A DNA stretch of 64,000 nucleotides from Campylobacterales bacterium (GTDB taxonomy: Bacteria > Campylobacterota > Campylobacteria > Campylobacterales > Sulfurospirillaceae): contig JAFGFU010000014.1 of NCBI GenBank assembly GCA_016930915.1, positions 1 to 64,000 on the forward strand, in the 5' to 3' direction. This document shows, piece by piece, positions 9,736 through 18,171 of this stretch. Position 1 is the stretch's first letter. Each line of letters starts with the position of its first letter. A model generated the notes under the pieces. It did not search any database. It worked only from the letters and a program-made list of their open reading frames with translations, and had not been told where the DNA came from. Made by a program: the position numbers and the translations under genes.

Positions 9736-10063
9736 TGTATTTTTAGTTGTAATAGTATTTATGGTTTCAGGGTGTTATATGGGAGCCAAGACGTATGAGA
9801 TTTTTGAAAAGCAAAATAATGGCTTTATAGCTCGTAAAACGAGTATAAAGCCTTTTGCAGGATATTATATAAAGAAAGATTATAATGAAACAGAATATAT
9901 ATACATAAGAGACTATGAACGAGGTAGAAAGAATATACCCGATGAATGTGTTTTTGGCTTTATTACAAAAAAAGATGACCCAAAACAAATCGCTATACGA
10001 TGGGAAATCATCTCAGGAAAAGAATATTGTAAAGAACAACAACAATATACGCTTATCCAATAA
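9722..10063 (+). CDS. Small lipoprotein, candidate CDI immunity protein
   Basis: A 113-residue protein with a lipoprotein signal (MKVNNVFLVVIVFMVSGCYMG; lipobox VSGC), then about 90 charged residues with two further Cys. No family was recognised. Its ATG lies 14 bases before the end of tpsA, in another frame, so the two are translationally coupled. The position directly after a CdiA-like C-terminus is where the cognate immunity gene normally sits; the immunity role is inferred from position only. Base composition is more AT-rich than tpsA itself, as is common for exchanged toxin/immunity tips. Confidence 0.7.
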   Translation: MKVNNVFLVVIVFMVSGCYMGAKTYEIFEKQNNGFIARKTSIKPFAGYYIKKDYNETEYIYIRDYERGRKNIPDECVFGFITKKDDPKQIAIRWEIISGKEYCKEQQQYTLIQ

Positions 10064-10158
10064 AAATAAACTTTTACATGTAAAGGTAAAAAGTAACAAT
10101 GAGTTTTAACCAATATTTATTTGAAAAACCTTTACATGTAATATGCATCCATACCTCT

Positions 10159-10261
10159 TGTCAAACGAAGTGTAAAAATAGGCATATATTTTTTCAAACC
10201 ATGCCCTCTGTTTAGGCTTTTAACAAAATTATACATGACAAAAATTGCACTTCGTCTGACA
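10159..10261. repeat. 103-bp repeat R3 (left-type cassette end)
   Basis: Begins TGTCAAACGAAGTGTAAAAA and ends TGCACTTCGTCTGACA, giving near-perfect inverted ends of about 14 bases. It is closely related to R1 along its whole length. With R4 it brackets the two lipoprotein genes at 10409 and 10861. Confidence 0.82.
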
Positions 10262-10392
10262 CTAAAGATAAAAGTCTAAAATGCACTTATATCAAAAAAA
10301 CAGATTCGTGGGACTGTATAGGAAGAGAAACAGGTAGACACTGTACTCGAAAAAGAACAGAGAAATATATTTGGGATTGTAAAGACAAATAA
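10216..10392 (+). other. Headless open frame, possible gene remnant
   Basis: An open frame of 58 codons with no start codon. It begins inside R3 and ends KYIWDCKDK-stop. The C-terminal part (TDSWDCIGRETGRHC...EKYIWDC) has paired WDC phrases and Cys residues that look like real protein rather than chance. It may be the tail of a gene truncated by the repeat, for example an orphan toxin/immunity fragment. No family was recognised. Confidence 0.3.
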
Positions 10393-10408
10393 AGAACTAA
10401 GGAAAAAT

Positions 10409-10840
10409 ATGAAAACTATTAAATTGCTTTTGTTGGCACTTGTGCCATTGATATTTCAAGCATGTGTTGCGAGTAAAAATCTCTCAAACAATGATGTTGT
10501 CAAAACAGCATTGACTAAATGCCCTGGATCTGAAATGAATATCTCAATGATACCTTCGCGAGGTCCGCTTCCTGATGCCATGGCAATTACTGCTATAAAA
10601 GTTGGAAATGATGGAGGATTTTCTAAAGAGTTTGCAACATTTATAAAATCTGATCCAAAAAATGTGAGTGTGTACTGTCCCAATCCAGATAAGCTAGAAG
10701 CTCTTATCTCACATACTTTGAGCTTGTATCAAAACAATGAGTTAAAAGGTATTTCAATTTGTCTCATTGGCATTGAGAATAGTAAAGAATTAACAACAGA
10801 AGCAGCTAGAACAGGTGCTCGTCTCACATTGGTTCCATAA
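10409..10840 (+). CDS. Putative lipoprotein (unknown function)
   Basis: A 143-residue protein with a lipoprotein signal peptide (MKTIKLLLLALVPLIFQACVA; lipobox FQAC). The mature part has three further Cys (KCPGSE, VYCPNPD, ISICLIG) and no recognised domain. RBS AAGGAAAAAT precedes ATG 10409. It is followed 20 bases later by another lipoprotein gene, and both lie between repeats R3 and R4, suggesting that they moved together. Confidence 0.75.
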   Translation: MKTIKLLLLALVPLIFQACVASKNLSNNDVVKTALTKCPGSEMNISMIPSRGPLPDAMAITAIKVGNDGGFSKEFATFIKSDPKNVSVYCPNPDKLEALISHTLSLYQNNELKGISICLIGIENSKELTTEAARTGARLTLVP

Positions 10841-10860
10841 TTATAAAAATCAATCCAAAA

Positions 10861-11409
10861 ATGAAAAAAATGAAAAATAAAATTAAGAGTTTTGCAATAG
10901 CAATGGTGATGGCGTTAATGTTTATAGGTTGTGGTGGCACGAATCATCCAAATATACCAGAAGTATCTTTGACCAAACAATTTAGATTTGAGAAAGTATC
11001 TTTTCATTTTTATGAATCTCGTAAATCAGGTATTGTTTATCATACAGCACAGGAATTGGAAAGTATATTAAATGCTCGCATTCTTGAGCTTTTAAAAGAG
11101 AAAAATTTATTGTCCAATGATAAAAATATGAATCAATTAATAATTGATGCGACTTATGAAAGAGTTTATGTTGGAGATGCAACCCCTCTGCCTAGTGACG
11201 CATTAAGATACCCTGGATATTCCTATAAACTTGAAGTTTCCGATGGCACTAAAGTATTAAAAACGATTGATCGAAAAGGGTTAACGTATAAAGGTGGATT
11301 TGCTATGAATTTACAAATTATTGGGGCAACGCTTAGGGATAAGAAATATGAATTGGAGTTTCTTGAAGCATTTGCTCAAACCATTGTAAATAGTATTGAA
11401 AAACTTTAG
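10861..11409 (+). CDS. Putative lipoprotein (unknown function)
   Basis: A 182-residue protein. The N-terminus is a lipoprotein signal (MALMFIGCGG; lipobox FIGC) that follows two possible starts (ATG 10861 and ATG 10870). The mature domain is mixed alpha/beta, with a C-terminal helix (LEFLEAFAQTIVNSIEKL) reminiscent of small periplasmic lipoproteins; no family was assigned. It is co-directional with the gene before it and ends 21 bases before repeat R4. Confidence 0.75.
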   Translation: MKKMKNKIKSFAIAMVMALMFIGCGGTNHPNIPEVSLTKQFRFEKVSFHFYESRKSGIVYHTAQELESILNARILELLKEKNLLSNDKNMNQLIIDATYERVYVGDATPLPSDALRYPGYSYKLEVSDGTKVLKTIDRKGLTYKGGFAMNLQIIGATLRDKKYELEFLEAFAQTIVNSIEKL

Positions 11410-11430
11410 ATTTTTGTGCAGTTTAAATGA

Positions 11431-11532
11431 TGTCAAACGAAGTATAGTTTTAGGCAGCCTTCAATTCAGTTAGATGCTAGAACTCGATCTTACACTTAAA
11501 AACCTCTGCAGAATTCTGCACTTCGTCTGACA
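11431..11532. repeat. 102-bp repeat R4 (right-type cassette end)
   Basis: Begins TGTCAAACGAAGTATAGTTT and ends TGCACTTCGTCTGACA. It includes the perfect 14-base palindrome TGCAGAATTCTGCA near its right end. It is related to R2 along its length and closes the second ~1.37-kb repeat-bounded cassette (R3 to R4). Confidence 0.82.
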
Positions 11533-11653
11533 TGTGCTTAGTTAAGAGCTTTTTGCCACAATGTGATGTAAAGAATTTCAACGTTTCAACGAGAATTGTA
11601 GAACAAGTCTCTCTTTTAAGGCTCTCTTTACATTCCCTTCGTTACCATCAGCT

Positions 11654-11659
11654 TATAAT
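11654..11659 (+). promoter_or_regulatory. Probable -10 box of the FIST chemoreceptor gene
   Basis: TATAAT lies 24 bases upstream of the ATG at 11684, with the RBS AAAGGAAA between them. No good -35 hexamer is visible, which is usual for housekeeping promoters in this phylum. Confidence 0.5.
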
Positions 11660-11683
11660 GCTCATAAGATAAAGGAAATAATA

Positions 11684-13687
11684 ATGTTTAGTTTTTTACG
11701 CTCAGAATCCTCTGCCATAAAGTCATCGTTAAATCATTCTCATTTGCCCATAGTAACACTTAGCTTTAAAGAAGCTTCTCTTTTGGAAGTATGTGCAACT
11801 CTTTCTTTTAGTCCAAAAGTTGTTTTGGGTTTCATCTCCCCTGCTCTTGATTTTAATGCTGTCTCTTCTAAACTTAAACAAGCACTTCCTTCGGATACAA
11901 CACTGGTTCTTTCAAGCACGGCAGGTGAATTGTGTAGTTTGCATGCTCAAAATCCCCTTCCTTCTCTTTATTCTTCTTCGGGTGCTGGAGAGGGAGATAA
12001 TATTGTTTTGATGCTTTTTTCGCCTGAAATGGTGAGCGATGTTTATGTGGCTTCGATTGCTTTGGGCAGTGAAGATATTGCTAAAAGCACGTTAACAGCG
12101 CAAGAAAGAGTTGCTTTTATTGCGCAGGAAATTCAAAAAGTAAATGTTCCTTTTAAGATGCGTTCAGAAGATACGCTTGGATACACACTTATTGATGGAT
12201 TAAGCTCAAGTGAGAGTTTTTTTATGGAAGCTGTGTATCGGGTTGCAAAATTTCCCTGTTTGCTCATTGGTGGTAGTGCTGGTGGTAAGCTTGATTTTCA
12301 AAATACCTATATTTTTGATGGAAAACGCACCCTTCGTCATCATGCGGTTATGACGTTTATTAAACTAACACCAGCGTATCGTTTTGGTGTGTTTAAGAGC
12401 CAAAATTTTAGAAAAACATCAACATCTTTTACCGTCTTAGATGCAAATCCTATTTCTCGGACTATTAGTGCTTTTTTGGATAGAAAAAGTAATGTTGGCG
12501 TAAGTATTATTGATGCATTAACACATCATTTTAATTGTTTACCGAATGAACTCAATGCAAAGCTTGCTAATTATACATTTGGTATTGAGATTGATGGGGA
12601 AATTTATGTTCGTTCTGTGGCTTCCGTTGATGTACAAAATAATATGGTTCATTTTTACTGCGATATTGAAGCAGGAGAAGAACTGCTTTTGTTAGAAAAA
12701 ACAGATTTTGTGCAAACAACGAGCCATGATTTTTCACAGTTTAGTCGTAACAAACCTAAGGCCATAGGTGCAATTTTTAATGATTGTATTTTAAGGCGTT
12801 TGTTTAATGCTCAAGAGCTGACACGTCTTTTAACATTTCAAGAAATTCCTGTGGCTGGATTTTCAACGTTTGGTGAACTTTTAGGGGTCAATATTAACCA
12901 GACACTAACGGCTATCTTTTTTTATAAAGTTGATGGAGCAAATTTTGAAGATGACTATGTTGATAGTTTTGTCCAAAAATATGCAGGATTTAAGAGCTAT
13001 TTTTTACTGCGTAAAATTAATCGCCAAAATATGATTAATACTATTAGTAAAGCAATGCTCGCTCAAATGAAAGAGAGTATGCCTGTGTTAGAGAGTATTG
13101 GTGGCGCTTTATCCCATGCTGTTTCTTCCATTGATGCTATAGAAACACATTTAAGTGGTGTTGAAGAGGAGTTTGTTCTTTTCTCTTCCCGTATGGAAAA
13201 AGGCAGTGAAGATAATGCCAATCTCTCTTTGGAAGTAGAAAATCTTGCCAACAATGTTCGTGACATTCGAATGGTTTTAAGTGTTATATCTGATATTGCT
13301 GATCAGACTAATCTTTTAGCACTCAACGCTGCGATAGAAGCAGCTCGTGCAGGAGAACATGGTCGTGGTTTTGCAGTGGTTGCGGATGAAGTACGAAAAT
13401 TAGCTGAACGTACGCAAAAAAGTCTTTCAGAAACAAATGTTTCTGTTAATACAATTATTCAAGCGGTGGAGAGTATTAGTAAAACCATGGGTGAAGTTAG
13501 CAGTGGTTTACAGGAAGTCTCTTCAAAAAGCACTACCCTCTCTTCTGATATGGAAAATCTAGCGCAAAAAAGCCATACCATTTCTTCTGAACTTCGTTCC
13601 CAGTCACAATTGACCGATGAGCTTAATGATGAACTGGGCAAATTAAGTGTTTATGAAAAAACACTTAATATTTTAAATCGTATATAA
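11684..13687 (+). CDS. Soluble chemoreceptor: FIST sensory domain plus MCP signalling domain
   Basis: A 667-residue methyl-accepting chemotaxis-type protein. The N-terminal ~380 residues are a FIST N/C sensory module ([36 protein letters not shown]), a domain proposed to bind small ligands such as amino acids. The C-terminal part has the highly conserved MCP hairpin tip ([37 protein letters not shown]). There is no signal peptide or membrane segment, so it should act in the cytoplasm, passing signals to CheA/CheW. It is a single gene with its own promoter and a downstream terminator. Confidence 0.92.
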   Translation: MFSFLRSESSAIKSSLNHSHLPIVTLSFKEASLLEVCATLSFSPKVVLGFISPALDFNAVSSKLKQALPSDTTLVLSSTAGELCSLHAQNPLPSLYSSSGAGEGDNIVLMLFSPEMVSDVYVASIALGSEDIAKSTLTAQERVAFIAQEIQKVNVPFKMRSEDTLGYTLIDGLSSSESFFMEAVYRVAKFPCLLIGGSAGGKLDFQNTYIFDGKRTLRHHAVMTFIKLTPAYRFGVFKSQNFRKTSTSFTVLDANPISRTISAFLDRKSNVGVSIIDALTHHFNCLPNELNAKLANYTFGIEIDGEIYVRSVASVDVQNNMVHFYCDIEAGEELLLLEKTDFVQTTSHDFSQFSRNKPKAIGAIFNDCILRRLFNAQELTRLLTFQEIPVAGFSTFGELLGVNINQTLTAIFFYKVDGANFEDDYVDSFVQKYAGFKSYFLLRKINRQNMINTISKAMLAQMKESMPVLESIGGALSHAVSSIDAIETHLSGVEEEFVLFSSRMEKGSEDNANLSLEVENLANNVRDIRMVLSVISDIADQTNLLALNAAIEAARAGEHGRGFAVVADEVRKLAERTQKSLSETNVSVNTIIQAVESISKTMGEVSSGLQEVSSKSTTLSSDMENLAQKSHTISSELRSQSQLTDELNDELGKLSVYEKTLNILNRI

Positions 13688-13696
13688 AGACGTTTT

Positions 13697-13725
13697 GAGG
13701 GCATTTTATGGTGCTCTCTTTTCTT
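13697..13725. terminator. Rho-independent terminator between convergent genes
   Basis: GAGGGCA (13697-13703) pairs with TGCTCTC (13712-13718), with one G-T pair and an 8-base loop, and is followed by a T-rich tract (TTTTCTTTTT). It ends the chemoreceptor gene and may also work for the convergent gene at 13727. Confidence 0.7.
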
Positions 13726-13726
13726 T

Positions 13727-14041
13727 TTACGCTTTTATTCTTTCTTCAATAAGTTGGGTGTGTTTCTCTTGCAATGCAATATATTTGGCTAAAAGGGCAT
13801 GAAATTCATGTTCGTAGTCTATTTTATCGTTCTTTTCTAGTGGGATTACATTTTCTTTTTGTTCACTGTTCTGTAGTGAAGAAGAGATGGTTTCATCAGC
13901 GATAAACTCTTGCTCTTGATTTTCAATTTTTTGTTTAATGACTTTGAGTTTTTTTTGATTTATGAGTTTGACAACCGCAAAGGTGCTCATTTTGTGTTTG
14001 GTGGCGTACTGTTGGATAGTGAGAAGATGGTGTGTTGGCAT
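13727..14041 (-). CDS. Hypothetical protein with HTH-like N-terminus
   Basis: A 104-residue protein. The first ~45 residues (LLTIQQYATKHKMSTFAVVKLINQKKLKVIKQ) resemble a MerR/excisionase-type winged helix; the rest is charged and probably coiled coil (EFHALLAKYIALQEKHTQLIEERI). No family was assigned with confidence. It stands alone, and its upstream region has two TTTACATGTAAA palindromes. Confidence 0.6.
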   Translation of the reverse strand: MPTHHLLTIQQYATKHKMSTFAVVKLINQKKLKVIKQKIENQEQEFIADETISSSLQNSEQKENVIPLEKNDKIDYEHEFHALLAKYIALQEKHTQLIEERIKA

Positions 14042-14051
14042 ACTTTTCCTT

Positions 14052-14096
14052 TTTACATGTAAAGATATATTTTACACAATCTTTTTTACATGTAAA
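14052..14096. repeat. Two copies of the TTTACATGTAAA palindrome
   Basis: Perfect 12-base palindromes at 14052-14063 and 14085-14096, in the 148-base gap between divergent genes. They are examples of a palindrome family with about 37 TACATGTA cores in this window, in both intergenic and coding DNA. Confidence 0.8.
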
Positions 14097-14189
14097 GATT
14101 TTTACATGGCTTGAAGCAAGAATAAAGTAAAATACCAGCCTTCAAAAGATTTTCTCCAACACAATTGATAGATTATAAAGGATTTAAAA

Positions 14190-14402
14190 ATGGGTGGATT
14201 ACTCAATAACAGTGTCAAAATGGAAAAAGGTTATAAGCTAGCGTCGCTCTCGACCATGCAAAAACATACCGCACTGCAAAATGAAAAAGAGGTTAAAGTC
14301 GGTGAAGTGAACTCCTCTAAAGCAAAACCTAGTGATGCGAAAAAAGCCAAAGCGAAAGCCAAAGCCAAACAAGCAAAAAAAGATAGAAAACGCAATAAAT
14401 AG
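14190..14402 (+). CDS. Small Lys/Ala-rich basic protein
   Basis: A 70-residue protein whose C-terminal third is almost entirely Lys, Ala and Gln (KKAKAKAKAKQAKKDRKRNK). This suggests a nucleic-acid-associated or ribosome-associated tail, by composition only. RBS AAAGGATTT precedes the ATG. No family was recognised; the short length leaves some doubt that it is a gene. Confidence 0.55.
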   Translation: MGGLLNNSVKMEKGYKLASLSTMQKHTALQNEKEVKVGEVNSSKAKPSDAKKAKAKAKAKQAKKDRKRNK

Positions 14403-14439
14403 GCTGTAAAGGGATACAAGACCCCTTTACATGTAAAGA

Positions 14440-17400
14440 TTATTTTACAATCCCCTTTTCATACCACTTTCTAAGCCACGCATCCAGCGGATAGATAAAT
14501 TTATAAATCGCAGGTACAACCAAAAGCGTTAAAAGCGTCGAACTCACCAACCCTCCAATAATGGCAAGCGCCATAGGCGAGTTGAACTCATGCCCTGCTC
14601 CACTGCCAAACGCCAATGGAATCATCGCCCCAATCATCGCAAAGGTTGTCATTAAAATTGGACGTAAGCGTTTCTCTCCTGCTTCGAGTAAGGCGTCATC
14701 AATGCTTTTGCCCTCTTTGATAGCACGATTGGCAAAATCCACAACCAAAATAGCGTTTTTACCCACCATTCCCAAGAGTAAAATAACCCCAATCATGACA
14801 AATAAACTAAAAGAGTTTCCACTCAGGTACAACGCCAACATCACGCCCGTAAAGGAGAGTGGCATCGAAATCATAATAATAAAAGGCTGAATCACCGACT
14901 CATACAACGCCGCTAAAATCAAGTAAATCAAAATAACTGCCAACAGTACCGCAGCTCCAAAAGCTTTGTTCGTATCTTCCATATTTTCCACGTCACCTGT
15001 GTAACGGTAGCTGTACCCTTTAGGTAAAATATCGGGTATTTTTTCATTGATAATAGTTACGATTTTATCCAAAGAGGTGTTGAAAATATTTGCCGTTACC
15101 AACACTTTTCGCTCTCTGTCAAAACGGTTAATCGAAGCCGTCCCCGTTCCTTCTTTAATCTCCAATAATCCCTCAAGGGTTACAAATTCCCCCTCAGCGT
15201 TGCGCACTTTTAGTTTCTTCAAATCCTCTAACGATTGACGATAATGATCGTTGTAACGCACCGTAATGTCAAATTGACGTCCATTATCTTCAAAATAAGA
15301 AACAGCGCTATCGCTTGAATACGCCGAAGCTAAAACAGAGGTAATTTCTTGCACACTCACCCCTACTCTTTGGGCATTCTCTCTTAAAATGGAGACTTGC
15401 ATTTCAGGTTTACCGCTTTCAAAATCCCTATCGACATCCACAATGCCCTTTGTATTTTTCAGAATTTCCATCAGTTTTAAAGAGATCTTATCGAGTTCTT
15501 CAAGACTCTCTCCGGTCATAACGACTTGCACGGGAGCCGTTGTTCCACCTGTATCAAAATCATCGACCTTTTCCACTAAAATGGTCATATCGCTAAAGGT
15601 TTTAAGCTTCTCACGATAATACTGAATAATCTTCTCTTGCGTTCTCTCACGATTGACAACAGGTTTGAGTTTGACATAAAACTTCCCTTTATGAATCTCC
15701 TTAGCTGCGTTATACCCAATCGTTGAAATCGAGTAGACAATATCCTTATCCTCTTTTAAAAGCGCATCAATAGGCTCCATTTTGGCTTTCATGCTCTCCA
15801 AATTAATGCCCACAGGCGCTTTGATAGAGATTTGAAATTCGCTGTTATCTTGCATAGGCATAAAGGTCATACCTACCTTTAAGGTAGCAGAAGCCACGAG
15901 TAAGCCTATGGTGGCGATAATGGCAAGTGTTTTAAACCGAAGGATAGGTTTTAAGAGTGCGACATAACTCTTATCAATTGCTTTTAAAATCGGCTCAGTG
16001 GCATGGTAAAACCAACTCTCTTTGGATTGTAAAACCCGAGCTCCAACGCTGGGAATAAACATAACTGCCACAAGATAGGAGATAACGATACCACACGCCA
16101 CAGTGATAGCAAAGGAGTTAAAGAACATACCCACAATGCCATCCATAAATGCCACAGGAATAAAAACCGCCAATAACACCGCAGAAATCGCTAAGATAGA
16201 AAAAGCCACCTCTTTAATACCTTCAAATGAGGCTTGAAAAGGCTCCATCCCCTCTTCCATCTTTTTCATAATGTTTTCAATAACAACTATGGCATCGTCA
16301 ATAAAAATACCAATGGCAAGGGTCAGACCAATCAGGGTCAAACGATTCAAGTCATACCCTAGCGCATCAATAATCGCAAAGGTACCAATAACAGAGGTTG
16401 GAATCGCAAGAGCTGAAACAATCGTGGCTGTGACATTGCGTAAAAAGGCAAAGACAATAACGATAGATAAAAACGCACCAAAAATAAGGTCAAAACGAAC
16501 ATTGTTAATATTGACCATAATCTTTTCAGACTGGTCTTGAAGCACTTTAATCTCAAAATTATCACCTGCTAAATGCTGTAATTTTGGAAGCGTCTTTTTC
16601 ACCTCATTGATAATACTCAAAGAGTTTTCACCCGCTATTTTTTTCACTTCAAGGGTCACACCACGTTGTCCATTGTACGAAGAGTAGCTCTTTGCATCAC
16701 TCAGCCCATCGTAAATGGTCGCAACATCTTTGAGCATCACACCAGGTTTAAGCAAAAGCTCACCCACCGCTTCAACGCTCTTTGCATCGCCTTCTGCTTT
16801 GATGATAATCTCTTGGTTCTGATTAATAATCTTTCCAGCACCCTGTTTGATATTTTGCTTTGAGATAATAGCACTCACATCGGATGAGCTTAGCGCATAT
16901 TTAGCCAGTAGAAAAGGATCAAGAAAGATACGAATCTCACGGTCTTGATAACCTACAATGTTCACTTCCCCCACCCCTTTAATGCGTTGGAGTTGGGATT
17001 TGAGCTTTTCATCGGCAAGGCGCATTAAGGCTTTGCTATCTTCGCCCTTATCAGCGATAAAAAGACTGATGACCGCTCCTGAAGCGCCCAGTTTTTTCAC
17101 TACGGGTTTATCCACTTCGCTAGGGAGGTTAATCGCTCCTATCTTATCTCTGACATCATTGGTCGCTTCATCGAGGTCTTTGGTCAGCTCAAACTGAATG
17201 GTCACAACGCTAAAGCCCTCATAACTGGTGGACATTAGCTTATCAATGCCATCAACGCCAGAGACGGCTTCTTCAATTTTATCGGTGACTTTGGTCTCTA
17301 CCGTGGATGGGTCTGCCCCGTTGTAGGTGGTTTGAACCGTGACAATGGGAAAATCAACATTAGGAAAAAGATTTATGGGCATGGTGTTATAAGACATGAG

Positions 17401-17469
17401 CCCAAAGACAATAAACGTTAAAACACCCATTAACGTTGTAATGGGGCGATTAATGGAGAGTTTATACAT
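14440..17469 (-). CDS. RND-family efflux pump, inner-membrane transporter
   Basis: A 1009-residue AcrB/HAE1-like proton-driven exporter. The N-terminus (SINRPITTLMGVLTFIVFG), the large periplasmic porter regions, and the TM4 segment with acidic residues (GIFIDDAIVVIENIMKKM) are those of the family, and the second half repeats the fold (MIGVILLLGMVGKNAILVVDFANRA). It forms the tripartite pump with the membrane-fusion and TolC-like proteins encoded just upstream. It is last in the tetR-tolC-MFP-RND operon, three bases after the MFP gene. Substrates cannot be read from sequence. Confidence 0.95.
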   Translation of the reverse strand: MYKLSINRPITTLMGVLTFIVFGLMSYNTMPINLFPNVDFPIVTVQTTYNGADPSTVETKVTDKIEEAVSGVDGIDKLMSTSYEGFSVVTIQFELTKDLDEATNDVRDKIGAINLPSEVDKPVVKKLGASGAVISLFIADKGEDSKALMRLADEKLKSQLQRIKGVGEVNIVGYQDREIRIFLDPFLLAKYALSSSDVSAIISKQNIKQGAGKIINQNQEIIIKAEGDAKSVEAVGELLLKPGVMLKDVATIYDGLSDAKSYSSYNGQRGVTLEVKKIAGENSLSIINEVKKTLPKLQHLAGDNFEIKVLQDQSEKIMVNINNVRFDLIFGAFLSIVIVFAFLRNVTATIVSALAIPTSVIGTFAIIDALGYDLNRLTLIGLTLAIGIFIDDAIVVIENIMKKMEEGMEPFQASFEGIKEVAFSILAISAVLLAVFIPVAFMDGIVGMFFNSFAITVACGIVISYLVAVMFIPSVGARVLQSKESWFYHATEPILKAIDKSYVALLKPILRFKTLAIIATIGLLVASATLKVGMTFMPMQDNSEFQISIKAPVGINLESMKAKMEPIDALLKEDKDIVYSISTIGYNAAKEIHKGKFYVKLKPVVNRERTQEKIIQYYREKLKTFSDMTILVEKVDDFDTGGTTAPVQVVMTGESLEELDKISLKLMEILKNTKGIVDVDRDFESGKPEMQVSILRENAQRVGVSVQEITSVLASAYSSDSAVSYFEDNGRQFDITVRYNDHYRQSLEDLKKLKVRNAEGEFVTLEGLLEIKEGTGTASINRFDRERKVLVTANIFNTSLDKIVTIINEKIPDILPKGYSYRYTGDVENMEDTNKAFGAAVLLAVILIYLILAALYESVIQPFIIMISMPLSFTGVMLALYLSGNSFSLFVMIGVILLLGMVGKNAILVVDFANRAIKEGKSIDDALLEAGEKRLRPILMTTFAMIGAMIPLAFGSGAGHEFNSPMALAIIGGLVSSTLLTLLVVPAIYKFIYPLDAWLRKWYEKGIVK

Positions 17470-17472
17470 AGG

Positions 17473-18171
17473 CTATTCCACGATGATATTGCCGTTGCCA
17501 AAAAGACCAGGAAGGAGGTTTTTTGCTTTGACTTCAGCTTGCATTTGTCTGGTACTTGAAATCACGGTAGGGTAAATTTTACTAATCACCCCTTCGTAAC
17601 TTTGCTCACTTCCATCCACTTTGTAAAGAAATTTTTGTCCGACTTTGACACTTTGCCAGTACTTTTCATCAAATTTCAGCACCAATTTCACATCATCAAT
17701 GCTCTCAACGGTTAAGAGTTTTGTTTGAGATCCTAAGACAATATTCCCAAGTTCGGTCATCTTTTTGCTCACCACCAAATCATAAGGGGCACGAAGCTCT
17801 GTTTTTTTATAGACAATTTCTTTGCTTTGAGCGGTAAGACGCTTCACATCTCTATCGTAAAGATAATTTTCCATCTTCTCTTTGTCAATCACATCCGCAA
17901 TTTTGGCATAACGTTCATAGACTTTTTGGGCATGTTCCGCATTTTTTTGCGCAATTTCATAGGCGTTTTTCTCTTCAGCATTGTAAAGAGAAAGGAGCAG
18001 ATCACCCTTTTTGGCTCTGCTTCCAACATCTACATGTAAATTTCCAACTACGCCTGAAATGGAGAGTCCAAGCTCGGAGCTTTTTTCGCTGATCACATCA
18101 AACGTGGCATAGACTTCACCCGCAAAAAGGGCTTGAAACATAAATAAGGTGGTGATTAAAACTTTTTTCAT
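17473..18171 (-). CDS. RND efflux membrane-fusion protein
   Basis: A 232-residue periplasmic adaptor with a signal peptide (MKKVLITTLFMFQALFAG), a biotinyl-lipoyl-like half motif (GVVGNLHVDVGSRAKKGDLLLSL), a helical hairpin (about 70-115), the second lipoyl half (ELRAPYDLVVSKKMTELGNIV) and a beta-barrel domain. At 232 residues it is shorter than typical AcrA (~380) and lacks most of the membrane-proximal domain. It overlaps the TolC-like gene by 4 bases. Confidence 0.9.
   Translation of the reverse strand: MKKVLITTLFMFQALFAGEVYATFDVISEKSSELGLSISGVVGNLHVDVGSRAKKGDLLLSLYNAEEKNAYEIAQKNAEHAQKVYERYAKIADVIDKEKMENYLYDRDVKRLTAQSKEIVYKKTELRAPYDLVVSKKMTELGNIVLGSQTKLLTVESIDDVKLVLKFDEKYWQSVKVGQKFLYKVDGSEQSYEGVISKIYPTVISSTRQMQAEVKAKNLLPGLFGNGNIIVE

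Larger units (their letters stand above)
10064..10408. other. Intergenic region with repeat R3 and a headless ORF
   Basis: A 345-base gap. It holds two copies of the TTTACATGTAA palindrome (about 10071-10090 and 10129-10141), repeat R3 (10159-10261) and the open frame described at 10216-10392. No clear terminator is seen after the lipoprotein gene. Confidence 0.6.

Noticed and set aside
1471-11532. Integron cassette array with attC sites
   Set aside because: The repeats lack clear RYYYAAC/GTTRRRY core sites, alternate in orientation, and no integron integrase is in the window.
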